This document shows, one piece after another, positions 13,301 through 23,131 of a stretch of DNA of 64,000 nucleotides (its first letter is position 1; every line of letters starts with the position of its first letter). The position numbers and the translations under genes were made by a program. Source of the stretch: Rhodeus uyekii (lineage: Eukaryota > Chordata > Actinopteri > Cypriniformes > Acheilognathidae); contig JAWRVZ010000311.1 of NCBI GenBank assembly GCA_037043235.1, positions 472,307 through 536,306 of the forward strand, written 5' to 3'. The notes under the pieces were generated by a model. The model saw only the letters and a program-made list of their open reading frames with translations, was not told where the DNA came from and ran no database searches.

Positions 13301-16300
13301 AATGCTGCCATCTGAACCCTAGTGCACATCAAGCCAAATAAAAATGTGGGCCTCAGTCCGCTTCCAAACAAACTTGCCGTGGTTAGAATGAAATATGAAC
13401 GCAACACGGACCAAAGAAAAAACAAATCAAAAACAGGACAGGATGCTCAAGCACACCTGTTTGTCCTGTCATAGTTGCAATGTTACCCATCACATAAGAA
13501 CTGAGTCTCGTTTCCTGCTGCGGTTTTGACTCCTTTACACATTTCATAAGCTCTTCACAAGTTGTCAGCTCCATTATATATCATCATATGTACACACACA
13601 GCATTGTTTTGAATGTTCGGCAAGTTCCGTTGCAAAATATACGTCATAAAAGCCTTTTTTTTCTTCTTCGTATCTTTAGGTTCAGTCTTAAAAATGAAAT
13701 TGTGAACGCTCAGCCAACCAGGACTAAATGTATCGCTTTTTTTTTTGGTCCGGACCAAGAAAATTAAACTACAAGTGTGAACACACCCTCTCTCTACTAA
13801 AGCCCTTCTCAGAGGGTCTACACTTCTCTGATTGGTCAGACGGCCCAGTCTGTTTTGATAGGGCTACCGCTTTCAGAGCGTGCCAGAAACCAAATAGCCA
13901 CTACATTTCAGCTCTTCCTTAGCACTTGTATATGCAGTGATACAAAAAGTAACAAAATTGCATGGGCCCTTCATCCTTTAGTGTCAAAAAACAGTATTCT
14001 CAACATGAACCAAACTCTTTGAGGTCTCAGCTACAACTACAGTGTTTGAGTGAGGGTCAAAGTAGGGCAGGCAATGAAAACAGTACGTGGGCGTTCTGTA
14101 AATTTGTTCCAAACCTATGTATTTTTGAGCACGAAGTAAAAGTGGAATTACTGATGACTCATTTCAGGCAGCTCAGATTCGCTTCTTTCTTTTGGGAGAC
14201 AATAACTAATATATCACGCACTTTGATCTTTGAAACTTTGCAGAACTGTTACTGTATATTCACAAAGAGCTATATTACATACTACATGAAACGTAATATT
14301 TGAGAAAACAAATAGAGACACTTTAAGGAAACTAAATTTGATAGTGTGCTGTGATAGATTGCATGATTTACAGGAGCTTTGTAGAAGAGGTTCTCCAGAA
14401 GACTCTGATCATATTGAGGGTCGTTGAGCTCACTGTCCATGAGCACATTGCTGTGATCAGAAAGAGAATCTGGGAAAGAACCCTCGCCATCCCAGAACTG
14501 CAGCACAGATCCATTAACACTGAGGAACAGATCCATTACAAATATCAAAACGTATATTTTCCAAACACAGACAAAAACATTTAATCAACTCTGAAAGATT
14601 TCCATATTTCCTTCAAGTATTTGTGAGCAAAGTTACATTAATAGTTACAGTAGCCTTGACTACCTTCCCAGCAGCAGATCGACTGCCATGTCCTCTGTGT
14701 TGACTCTATTCTGACTTGGTCCTTCGAGATCCTGAGCAGGATGCTGGAGTTCTGATTGAAGGATGTTCTCCAGAAACTGTCCTGACGAGGGCCTATCCGA
14801 CCTTTGGGAGGACGTTGATGTTTAACACTATTTATCAATAACATTCTGCCATTTTGTTAAATCCTAAATGACATGAAGGTGTTCATACAAAGCGTTAATG
14901 TTGCCTTTAAAGTGGGTCTGGGGAACGTCCTTCAGAGGAACATCTGATTCCACATCAGACTTTAAGGCTGAAACCACCATGGCATTTCGGAGTTTGCTAC
15001 CACGCTCCAGAAGAACTTAAAAAAAAGAAAAGAAATATATAGATATAAATTAAAGTTAAAAAAAAGAATCGCAAACTACTTATCTATTTAAAGAAAAATA
15101 AATAGATAATAAATACTATGCAAATACATTAGATAATTAATTAATTAGTGTCATTAAATTAAAGAGCTTTCTGGTCTTTGTCAACAGATTTTAAAACAGA
15201 ATTGCCACAATGCCTGCAAACATTTCTAAAGAAAAATGTGTAATTTGTCAATTTTGTGCCCGCACAACATAAAACTGAGCACTATTAAAAGGAATGTTAG
15301 TTATTTTAAACACATTTAAAAGAAGAACTCAGTCTCAATCAGATGAATTAGGCGATCTAATGATTTAGATGGATTTTAATCTAATGATTGGCAGATGATC
15401 CTTTGATTTGAACAATGCTTAAAAAATTTATTTAGGAAATAATGTATTTTAGCTAAACTTTTGCTGTTCCACAATAATTGAATCAAGTAAACATGTTTTA
15501 CCTGACAGAAGGTCAACAGATGGATGGCTATTTGCTGGGAGATTTTGGGCGGAATCCGGTTTAGGTTTTCCAATGGAAGTCGGCATGACATTACCACTTT
15601 CTTGAAAGTACAAGTAATCCTTCCCTCTAAAACAAGGATATTGGAAAAACAAATAAACAAACAAAACAATGTTTTTACTGTTAACTAAAAATAATTGTAT
15701 GTTTTCATTCATCGAAATATAACTGAAATAAAATAAGTTTAAGTACTAAAATAAAAAGATTCTAAAAAGAGGGAAAAAGCACATAAGAATGGCAAAAGAA
15801 TTAAAAAAAGACAAATACAAACAAATGAAAATTATATATGAAAATATAAAAATGAAACCATTAAAATATGAACATATATTATTAACAAGCAGTATATAGT
15901 AAAAATAATAATATACAAAGAAATATTATTGAAATAACACTGGGGTATAACCTACTTCCAAATAATTTAAAATATAATTGTAATATTTTATCCATATTTT
16001 TAGTGTTTTCATTGAATAGTCAAGTCTGAAACAGATAACAAGATCAGTCATAAGGATGAATGCTATTGCAGCAGAACAGCATATCAGCTGAGTGATCGAA
16101 TTTGCTCCACACTGTTCATTCAACCATCAAATCATCCAAAACAGAAAAATAAACCTGGGCATGTGACCGGAGCTGCTGCCAGCTGTCTTCTTCACACTCA
16201 GGAGAGCCTGATCCAGAGATGGCAATACAGGGATGTTCTGGTCACTTTTTCCTCCAGGAGCCTGTGCGTCGAGGCTCATATCAGTTGTGGGTACTGAACT

Positions 16301-17882
16301 ACTGCTGTCATATCCTTCTGTTAACGGTTCCAGGGCAAGAGTGACCTACAGTACACATGAAACAATAACACACAATTAAACTGAGATTGAGACTAAAGAT
16401 TGAGAGGAAAAAAAACTTTGTGAATTTCAGCAGCTGAATGAATGCAAACTGAACCTGAAGCTCGCCCAGTTTTTCTGACGTCGGCGAAACAAGTGTGAAA
16501 TATCCATTGATGGAATGAGACAAAGAGAGCCGGGCAATCCCAGGAATATGAGCTCGAGCTATAGGCAAATGATCAACCTTTGTAAGCACATCCAGCACCA
16601 ATGAGCCCATATCTGTGAACAAACAAAAATTATATGAAGTTATGCATCATAATATAATGAACAAATATACACATATGTAAAGTTAAAGGGGATAGTTCAC
16701 CCCAAAATGATAATTCTCTCATCACTTACTCCCCGATGTTTATGACTTTCTTACTTCCTTCAATTAAACAACTGAAAATCTTTAGAAATATTATCTCGGA
16801 GTTCATATAATGCAAGTGAATGGGTGCCACTCGGATAACGCTTGAAAAACCACATTGTGATGCTTGTACGTGAAGCGGAGATCCTCTGAACTTCAACATT
16901 ACTTCTCAAGCAAACTTCACAACGCACTTAAGTCATGCATCACAACATCTGTCTCAAGAACGCTCATTTGGCAGTTGACCAGAAGCAATGGTTTACACCA
17001 ATCGTTTTGCTTCAGAAGACACTGATTCATCCACTGGTGTTTTATAGATTATGTCATAATAATCCCTGTGTGTGATTTTTCAAGCATCAAACGTGTGGCA
17101 CCAATTCATATATGGACCCGGAGATTGATTATTTTCATAAAAATCTTCTATGCGATTATCCGAACAAAGAACAAAGAAAGAATACATGTTTGGGGATGGC
17201 ATGAGGGTGAGTAAATGAATTTTTGGGTGAACTTTCCTTTTAAATGCGTCTCTCTAAAAAGGGACCGCCAACAATCATTCATGAACCTGTATAACAACCA
17301 AGTCTAACCCGTCAAATAGGACGTCAGCTGTTTTGGTCCACATCGAACTGGAAAGCGGGCTGTAGATTTAACCCCTGTCGGTTCAACGTGCCCGTCTCTA
17401 GGCCTGAAGAAGGTGCCATTGGAAGACTCTCCCCACCATCTCAACCTGATCAGAGTCACAGGGGGAGGTCTGATGATGGTCCACAGCACTTTACTCACTG
17501 TCACTCTCAGAAAACATCTCAGCTGGCCTTCTACCAGAGGAGGAATACTAGTGGATGGAGACACATCACTGAGCACTGCAGAGAGTGGACAATAAGAAGG
17601 AAATGAAGGTCATACAGGACAAAAAGCCATTTCAACCAAACAACTAGTTTTTTTTTTCAACAAACTATCAACAAATTAGCACCAGCCTGTCTCACCAATG
17701 ACGCACTACAAATGCTGTCTAGGTAGGCAGCTCACTTAGTTTTGAGACACAGCTTTTGTCCTCACTAGATTTTAAATCTCTTTAAAAGACTGGATTAGCG
17801 TCAAATAACCGCCACACTAAAGCAACTCACCTCTTTTTCTGTTGCTTACACCCTTCGAGGGTTTCACCTTTTTGTTCTTCAT
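913..17882 (-). CDS. c2cd3: C2 domain-containing protein 3 (centriolar elongation factor), 33 coding exons
   Basis: C2CD3 acts at the distal end of centrioles, where it supports distal appendage assembly and ciliogenesis. The exon sum is 6567 nt (2188 residues plus stop). Exons, 5' to 3': 17882-17831, 17575-17309, 16612-16455, 16345-16155, 15626-15502, 15015-14889, 14801-14664, 14519-14372, 13134-13049, 12892-12698, 12611-12502, 12417-12299, 12205-12074, 11969-11520, 11394-11243, 10580-10337, 10258-10081, 9995-9812, 9294-9122, 9029-8894, 8467-8199, 7729-7649, 7274-6654, 6230-5931, 5850-5712, 4761-4697, 4560-4355, 4219-4086, 4001-3858, 3256-3066, 2994-2184, 1945-1837, 1044-913. The N-terminal C2 region (residues about 20-215) has family signatures such as VEGQLRCFLRVTV and RCGPKQLTSYLTG. 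Further C2-like segments fall near 440-620, 690-830, 905-1060, 1100-1245, 1285-1450 and 1525-1670, with DLSPLLSGF and GWYNITDF in the last. An acidic tail contains TSPWTSLLSDP. The least certain joins are the GC donor after 10337, the acceptor at 14801 and the donor at 2184. Confidence 0.93.
1560..1590. repeat. (AAAT)n microsatellite
   Basis: About seven tandem copies of AAAT/AATA in the last-but-one intron region of c2cd3. A simple repeat with no visible function. Confidence 0.85.
3495..3740 (-). repeat. Dispersed cyprinid repeat B, copy 1 (c2cd3 intron)
   Basis: Shares an ordered set of blocks with 24515-24990 and 51280-51635: a TTATTCCTGTGATGCAAA segment, TCAGTGTCACATGATCCTT, AGAAATTATTCTAATATGCTG, then a region with AAATGTTT-type words. 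The order is reversed relative to the 24.5-kb copy, so this copy lies on the minus strand. It is diverged and non-coding. Confidence 0.7.
4944..5403. mobile_element. TTAA-flanked MITE, family A, copy 1 (c2cd3 intron)
   Basis: Begins TTAAAGGGACAGTTCACCC and ends with its inverted counterpart GGGTGAACCATCCCTTTAA, with TTAA at both outer edges. The interior starts CAAAAATGAAAATTCTGTC. TTAA target duplication is characteristic of piggyBac-type cut-and-paste insertion; that class assignment is inference. At 460 bp and without an open frame it is non-autonomous. Confidence 0.75.
5497..5697. repeat. Foldback (inverted repeat) with a (CA)n loop
   Basis: The left arm, about 5497-5557, matches the reverse complement of the right arm, about 5624-5697. 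Shared words include ATTCTCATGGAC, CGTAAATCTAGG and ATTCCTC. A (CA)n run at 5562-5588 lies between the arms. The right arm carries a short insertion. The foldback ends about 15 bases from a c2cd3 splice donor (exon edge 5712). Confidence 0.7.
7280..7345. repeat. poly(A)/(TA)n/(CA)n compound microsatellite beside a c2cd3 acceptor
   Basis: An A-run, about fifteen TA units, then CA units. On the coding strand this places (TG)n(TA)n and a long T-run directly upstream of the acceptor of the exon ending at 7274, so it forms that intron's polypyrimidine region. Other TA or CA blocks lie at 18360-18426, 19798-19830, 22905-22937, 36146-36195 and 43683-43735. Confidence 0.8.
13271..13788. mobile_element. 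MITE with GGGTGTGTTCACACTTG-type terminal inverted repeats
   Basis: The left end reads GGGAGTGTTCACACTTGGC and the right end is the inverted AAGTGTGAACACACCC. The element has a GGTCCGGACCAA palindrome near the right end and no transposase frame. It sits in a c2cd3 intron between exons 14519-14372 and 13134-13049. I could not see a clean target duplication. Confidence 0.65.
16683..17243. mobile_element. TTAA-flanked MITE, family A, copy 2 (c2cd3 intron)
   Basis: TTAAAGGGGATAGTTCACCC at the left and the inverted GGGTGAACTTTCCTTTTAA at the right, with the internal ATGATAATTCTCTCATCACTTAC block also found in other copies. It lies between the second and third coding exons of c2cd3 and is non-coding. 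Confidence 0.78.
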
Positions 17883-18357
17883 TCCTCACATCGAGAGTGT
17901 ACTAAATAATATTCTCATTGGATCAAAACTATCATACTTTGTTGACAGTTGCGTTAAGAAACATAATACCGCTGAGCAACGGCACGACCAATCAGATTAA
18001 AGTATAACTTCTTCTCGTTGCTTTGAGGATCTGACAGAGGAGTTTCTAGCGCCGCTACAGGAATTGTGTGGAATTACAAGGAAACAATGCGAGCACGGAC
18101 GGTTTAACAAATTGGTAAACTAAAATGTTAAAATGTAGTAATATCAAGATTACTTATTAAACTTATATAGTTCATACTTATATGTACACTTACATTAACT
18201 AGTATAATAAATAATATACTTCGATTTGAGCATTAAATCGGAACATTCAAAGAAAGGTTGTCTATATTATGCAACGTTGAAAAGGTAGGGCTTAACTGAC
18301 ACTTAAACTGTAAGCAAGAATTGTAAATAATAATGTAAATTATAACAAGAGTTATTG

Positions 18358-18431
<74 letters not shown>

Positions 18432-18654
18432 AAGCATTTAAACAAAAATATATATTGCTTTGTCAACTAAAAGAAATAAGTTACAAAAATAAATAGAAAT
18501 AAAAACAAAACAAAAACTAATCTAAATGACATTTGACATTTCTAAATCACAGGAGTAATCTTTCCTGACTGATTTGTCTTTAGTTGTGTGTTTTGTTAGG
18601 GTCATTGTCAATGTCTTCCAGATGAGACAGTACCTGTAACTCACTCCGGTTGCA
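17883..18654. other. c2cd3 5' flank and TA-rich spacer
   Basis: The first 200 bases upstream of the c2cd3 start are the least A/T-rich part and likely hold the promoter and 5' UTR; no core promoter motif is convincing. A long perfect TA tract (18360-18426) could form a cruciform. No gene is visible. Confidence 0.4.
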
Positions 18655-18995
18655 GGCAGTCTCGCTCTTCCCAGTTATACTGCATGCAACATTATTGGTT
18701 TGGCAGGGGGTCAGTATTGGTCTGGGGAGGAATATCCTTGGAAGGTTGCACAGACCTCCACGCACTAACCAATGGTTCCCTTGCTGCTGTTACGTACCGG
18801 GATGAAATACTCAGAGCCACTGTCAGACCTTATGCTGGTGCAGTGGCCCTGGGCTCCTCCTGGTAGATGATAATGTACAGTATCATGTGGCTGGAAGTTT
18901 TAGACAGTTTTTAGATGAAGGCATTGATGCCACTGACTGGCCCTCACGTTCCCCAAACCTGAATCCAGTTGAGAACCTCTGGAATATGTACACAA
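18655..18995 (+). mobile_element. Tc1/mariner transposase remnant
   Basis: The plus-strand translation gives VLVWGGISLEGCTDLHAL, then YRDEILRATVRPYAGAVA, then after a frameshift and stop WPSRSPNLNPVENLWN. This is the central and C-terminal catalytic region of a Tc1-type transposase: the GGI block, the YRDEIL block and the SPNLNPVE block that carries the last catalytic acidic residue. The N-terminal DNA-binding half and the inverted repeats are not visible. It is broken by at least one frameshift and is a dead fragment. Confidence 0.85.
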
Positions 18996-19167
18996 ATAAA
19001 GATTTTCTTACTGAATATTTGATTCATTAAGATTCAATTTGTGATTTAAATGTTTTCTTAATTGGAGCAGTGTATATATAGGTAGCTTGTTAGATCAAAA
19101 TATTACATAAGACACACATGCACACACAACCTTTCAAAAATACTACAATTTTAATTTTATAAGTACA

Positions 19168-19173
19168 TTTATT
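19168..19173 (-). other. Candidate polyadenylation signal of med29
   Basis: TTTATT on the plus strand reads AATAAA on the minus strand, about 115 bases past the med29 stop codon. The transcript probably ends around 19150. Confidence 0.5.
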
Positions 19174-19288
19174 ACAGTAGTAAATAGACATACAGAATTG
19201 AAAATACCAAAAGAAATATATTCTTCAATCAGCAAAGATATGCAAAAAAACAAACAAAGAAAAGGAAGCTAAATTGAATTTCCAGCAA

Positions 19289-20210
19289 CTAATTACAAAC
19301 TCCCTGACCTTTCCCAGCAATCTTTTTTGAGCACTCTAGAAGAGCATTGTGAATGTCTTTAGCACACGAAATCTGTGATTTTATCATACTGAGATACTGA
19401 GAGTAAGAGAGAGACTCTGTTTGCACGGTGTCTGGCTTGGTGGCTGTAGGTACGAGATTTGGAGAATGCTTTGTGCTGTCGATGCTCTGCGAGAGGCACT
19501 CGTGGGCCAGCCGCTGCAGACAATGAAATATAGGTTCATGTTAAGAAGCAGAGCCATGATTGAAATAAAAATCATCAATTTAATAAATTAGAATTGAATG
19601 ACATATTCAACAGAAACACAACAGTTCCTTACCAGACAGAGCTCCAGTTGATCACACAGAGCATAAAACTCTTCTAAACTTTTGTCAAACCGCTGAACTG
19701 CTGCATCATTACCTATCCTACATTGAGAGATTAAATACATATATATTCTTTAAAAACTTGATATGCAACCATAATATTTTCCTTAGTTGTATGCACACAC
19801 ATATACATATATATACACACACACACACAGACAAGATATTTCTGTCTATTATTCTGGCTAAAGAAAGACACAGAATTTAAAAGGGATCTTACTCTGTTGT
19901 TGTTAAGCCGTTGTCAATAGCAGTATTATGCCCAAAATTTAATGAAGCAATGTTCATGACATTCTGAAAGCATAACATTGTAAATGAAATTAGTTTGTGT
20001 CTCATACAAGAACTTTTATCTCGCATGCTCAATGAAATTCACCATACAAACCTGTAAACTGTCCTTAAGCAGTGGAATCAGCATTTTGAATCTGTGAACG
20101 GGGTCAAAATCTTGTTGTTGACTGAGCTGTTGAGCCTGAGGTTGCTGTAAAACAGCCGGTTGCTGAACGCCCATCTGGGCATTGTTGGTGTTCATCTGCT
20201 GCGACGCCAT
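19289..20210 (-). CDS. med29: Mediator complex subunit 29, 4 exons
   Basis: MED29 is a small nuclear subunit of Mediator, which links transcription factors to RNA polymerase II. Exons, 5' to 3': 20210-20052, 19963-19893, 19717-19633 and 19513-19289. They sum to 540 nt (179 residues plus stop), slightly shorter than the mammalian protein. The N-terminus is Gln-rich and low in complexity (residues 8-35), followed by the family core DFDPVHRFKMLIPLLKDSLQ. Later exons give QRFDKSLEEFYALCDQLELC and RLAHECLSQSIDSTKHSPNL, then a C-terminal helix with SQISCAKDIHNALLECSKKI. The ATG at 20210 is the first in frame and matches the family start. The gene is divergent from rrp8, whose start codon lies 1.24 kb away. 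Confidence 0.95.
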
Positions 20211-21450
20211 TGTTGAAAATAAACCCGAGCACTTCCGCTTGAAGCTTCTGTACCGGATGTGAACATATCAAGCGAAAAACTATGAGAAAAAACCCGTGGG
20301 GCCGCAAGACTCAGAGCCGCATTCATTCTGTGCCGATATTTGCGCATTTAATAATATAAATTATTTTTACATGACATAAATGTAAAATAAATCATCCTGC
20401 ACAGACTACAAATGATTGGCTCTTTGATCTGCTTATCGCTGAGAAACGTATCAGAAACCACGTGACAACACATTGTAGAAGAGCAATTAATAAAATTTAA
20501 TATAACACTAAAACATTTAAGACAGTAGGCTCCAAATACACAAGGTAGTTTTAAAACGACAAAAAAATATTAAGATGGATGCGTTACCAGAATTACCATT
20601 CAATTAGCTTATTCTATTTTCGCAGTCCATATGTTTAATAATAGCAGTTGATTTCTGAATCGCTGTCACAGTAATTTTAACTAATGATTGTACATAATAC
20701 GTATATAAGTATATAATACTTGAAGAGTATATACACCGCAGATTTAGGTTAGAGTTGTTTCATAAACTATGATGGAATCAACGTGGGTGAAATAAATGAC
20801 GCCATTTAGAGGAACCGCGCTGAACTATTGTTATAACTTCATAGATACGTTTTTCCAGGATAAAGATTCGAGACTTCGCACAATCTGCTTAAAATAGGAC
20901 AGGGATACACTACATTATAACCGTGGGAAATTTGAACCGAATGATCGGTCTTATTGTTATTTTTGGTTCATTGAACCGGACTGTTCAAAAGAACCGACTC
21001 GCCGAAAAGAGTTGGACTTCCCATTACTACAATCTAAGATTGTGAGCGTTTAAATACGGTAATTACATTCGTTTCAGGTCATTAGCAACACTTAATGAAA
21101 CCAGCTTCCAAATTCGCTCACTTTTTATGCAAGTTTAGAAAGGAAGTTGTCGCTGTAACCCGGATGTACACAAAACCACGTGTCGGTGCTTTGCACATGT
21201 GAAAGAGGGAGTAAGAGGTAAGTACAGCGTAAACGTAAATTAATCTGAAATGTGTTGTGGAATACTACTGTCGAATATAAATTGTGTGTGTGAAAATTAA
21301 TTTCTGCCAACAACATGATCAGTTTTATCGTCTGACCAGATAAAGTCACATTACTGCTCACTGTTAGATTGCAGACTCTATAGGTTTAACTGTTACTTGA
21401 TTTAAATTAAATTCATCACGGTTTACAGTGTGAATCCAGTGTCTGCAGTC
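20211..21450. promoter_or_regulatory. Divergent med29/rrp8 intergenic region with a probable rrp8 5' UTR exon
   Basis: The two genes face away from each other, so this 1.24 kb holds both promoters. A strong donor, GAGAG|GTAAGTAC, at 21217/21218 and an acceptor, TCTGCAG, ending at 21448 (two bases before the rrp8 ATG) suggest a non-coding first exon for rrp8 ending at 21217. About 20820-21030 is repeat-derived (separate entry). No TATA box is convincing on either side. Confidence 0.5.
20820..21030 (-). mobile_element. MITE-like insertion between the med29 and rrp8 promoters
   Basis: Read on the minus strand, the right part begins GTAGTAATGGGAAGTCC and continues with GAGTCGGTTCTTTTGAAC and GGTTCAATGAACC, which resemble the ends of a fish hAT-type non-autonomous element. 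The left boundary is unclear and there is no coding capacity. The identification rests on pattern memory only. Confidence 0.4.
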
Positions 21451-22906
21451 ATGTTTGCTGAAGAGGAATGGACTGATTTTCCATCCGCAGATGGATCATC
21501 TCAAACTGTTAAAGTGTCTCCTGCCCCCCGCAAGGTATTATGATTTTTACCCCTTATACGTGTATGTCACTTGATTTAGATTTTTCATCTGGCATTTTTA
21601 TCCCAACAGGATAAGGTTGTGGGTAAGAAAAGTCTTATGAGAACTTTGCAAACATTGGGATCAGTTCCAAACTGGAAAATTGAGAATGCTTTTGAGGATA
21701 GCGACGAAGAGAAGGACACCTCTCCTGCAGTCCAGAGAACAAAAAAGAAAAGGTGCAAAAAGCGTAAAAGAAAGTCCAATGCTGATAATGAAGGGAAGCA
21801 GAAGGACGACGTAAAATCACCTGAAACGCCTACAAAGAAGCAGAGGCTTATGAAGAAGGCCGTGAAAGGAACAAGTGAGACCCTGTGCTAGTTATTTTAT
21901 TTGTTTACCCTCTTGAACATTACTAACTTTTTCATATCAATTTGTGTTTGCAGGTTCGAAGGTGTCACAAGACTCTAGAAAATATAAGGATGATAAAGAA
22001 GTCAGACCTCAGTTGGAGGAAAACGAAAGTCAAGCAGAGACAAAGCTAAGCAGAAAGCAGTGGAGGAGCAAGATGAAGAACAAAAGACACTGTAAGAACA
22101 AATATCGTGTGAAAACCATTGGTGTCGAAGATGCCAATGCAAAGAAGGAACCTTTAGTTCAAACACAGGACATTAAGAAATCCAAGAACGTGCAGAAACA
22201 AAAGTCCCAAAAAATTAAATGTGTTGGTGATGCCAATGTAAAGAAGGAACCCTTTTCTCAAACACAGGACCTTAAAGAATCCAAGAAAGCGCAGATACAA
22301 AAGTCCAAAAAAATGAAAAAGTCTTGTGAAAAGAACGGTATTTCCTCCGCCACGGACAATGTAGAAAATGGCAAAGACTTTAAAACAAACAAAACTTCCA
22401 GAATTGCAGAACACTCTCTTTGCAACGGTAACGTTTCACATGAAGTGGCTCGAAACGGGAAACCTAAAATGACACAAAAGTCTAAATTACAGGCAGCGAA
22501 ATTGCGTCGTATTTTAAAGTCGAGTTGTACTGATGACGGCAATAAAGCCACAGAGGAACCAGAAGAACCGAAAGATACAAGAGTGAATTTTAAGAGTGAG
22601 GAAGACCAAATGGCTCCTGATCCCTCAACTGCCTTAAGGAAAAAGATGGAGAAGCAGTTAGAAGCCGCTCGATTCCGATACATCAATGAGCTGCTTTACA
22701 CGTCGACCAGTGGTGAGGCCAAACGCATGTTTCAGCAGGACCCAGAGGCCATCGCCGTTTACCACAAGGGCTACACGACGCAAGTCCAGCACTGGCCCTC
22801 AAACCCTGTGGATGCCATCATTTCCTATATTTGTCAAAAGTGAGAGAACATGCCTTTTGTTGATACCCTAATGTAGTATTACGTGTTTTTTTTGTGTGGA
22901 TATATA

Positions 22907-22937
<31 letters not shown>

Positions 22938-23098
22938 ATTTTTTTTTTTTTTTTTGTAGGGGAATTACAGTTAAGATCCGAGATCCAGATATGTTGAATG
23001 AAGACCAGGAGTCAGAATCACTCCTTAAAAATCATTCAAATAAGAAAAAGAAAAGAATATTTATACAAGCGGCAATGGATTTCCGAATCTTCCCCACA

Positions 23099-23131
<33 letters not shown>

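Noticed and set aside
18360..18426. Long TA palindrome as a functional cruciform or origin
   Set aside because: Ordinary (TA)n microsatellite; nothing else supports a function.
21944..22843. 299-codon frame with an ATG at 21944 as an intronless gene
   Set aside because: It is rrp8 exon 3 plus some intron at the left; the true exon starts at 21954 after CAG and joins exon 2 in phase.
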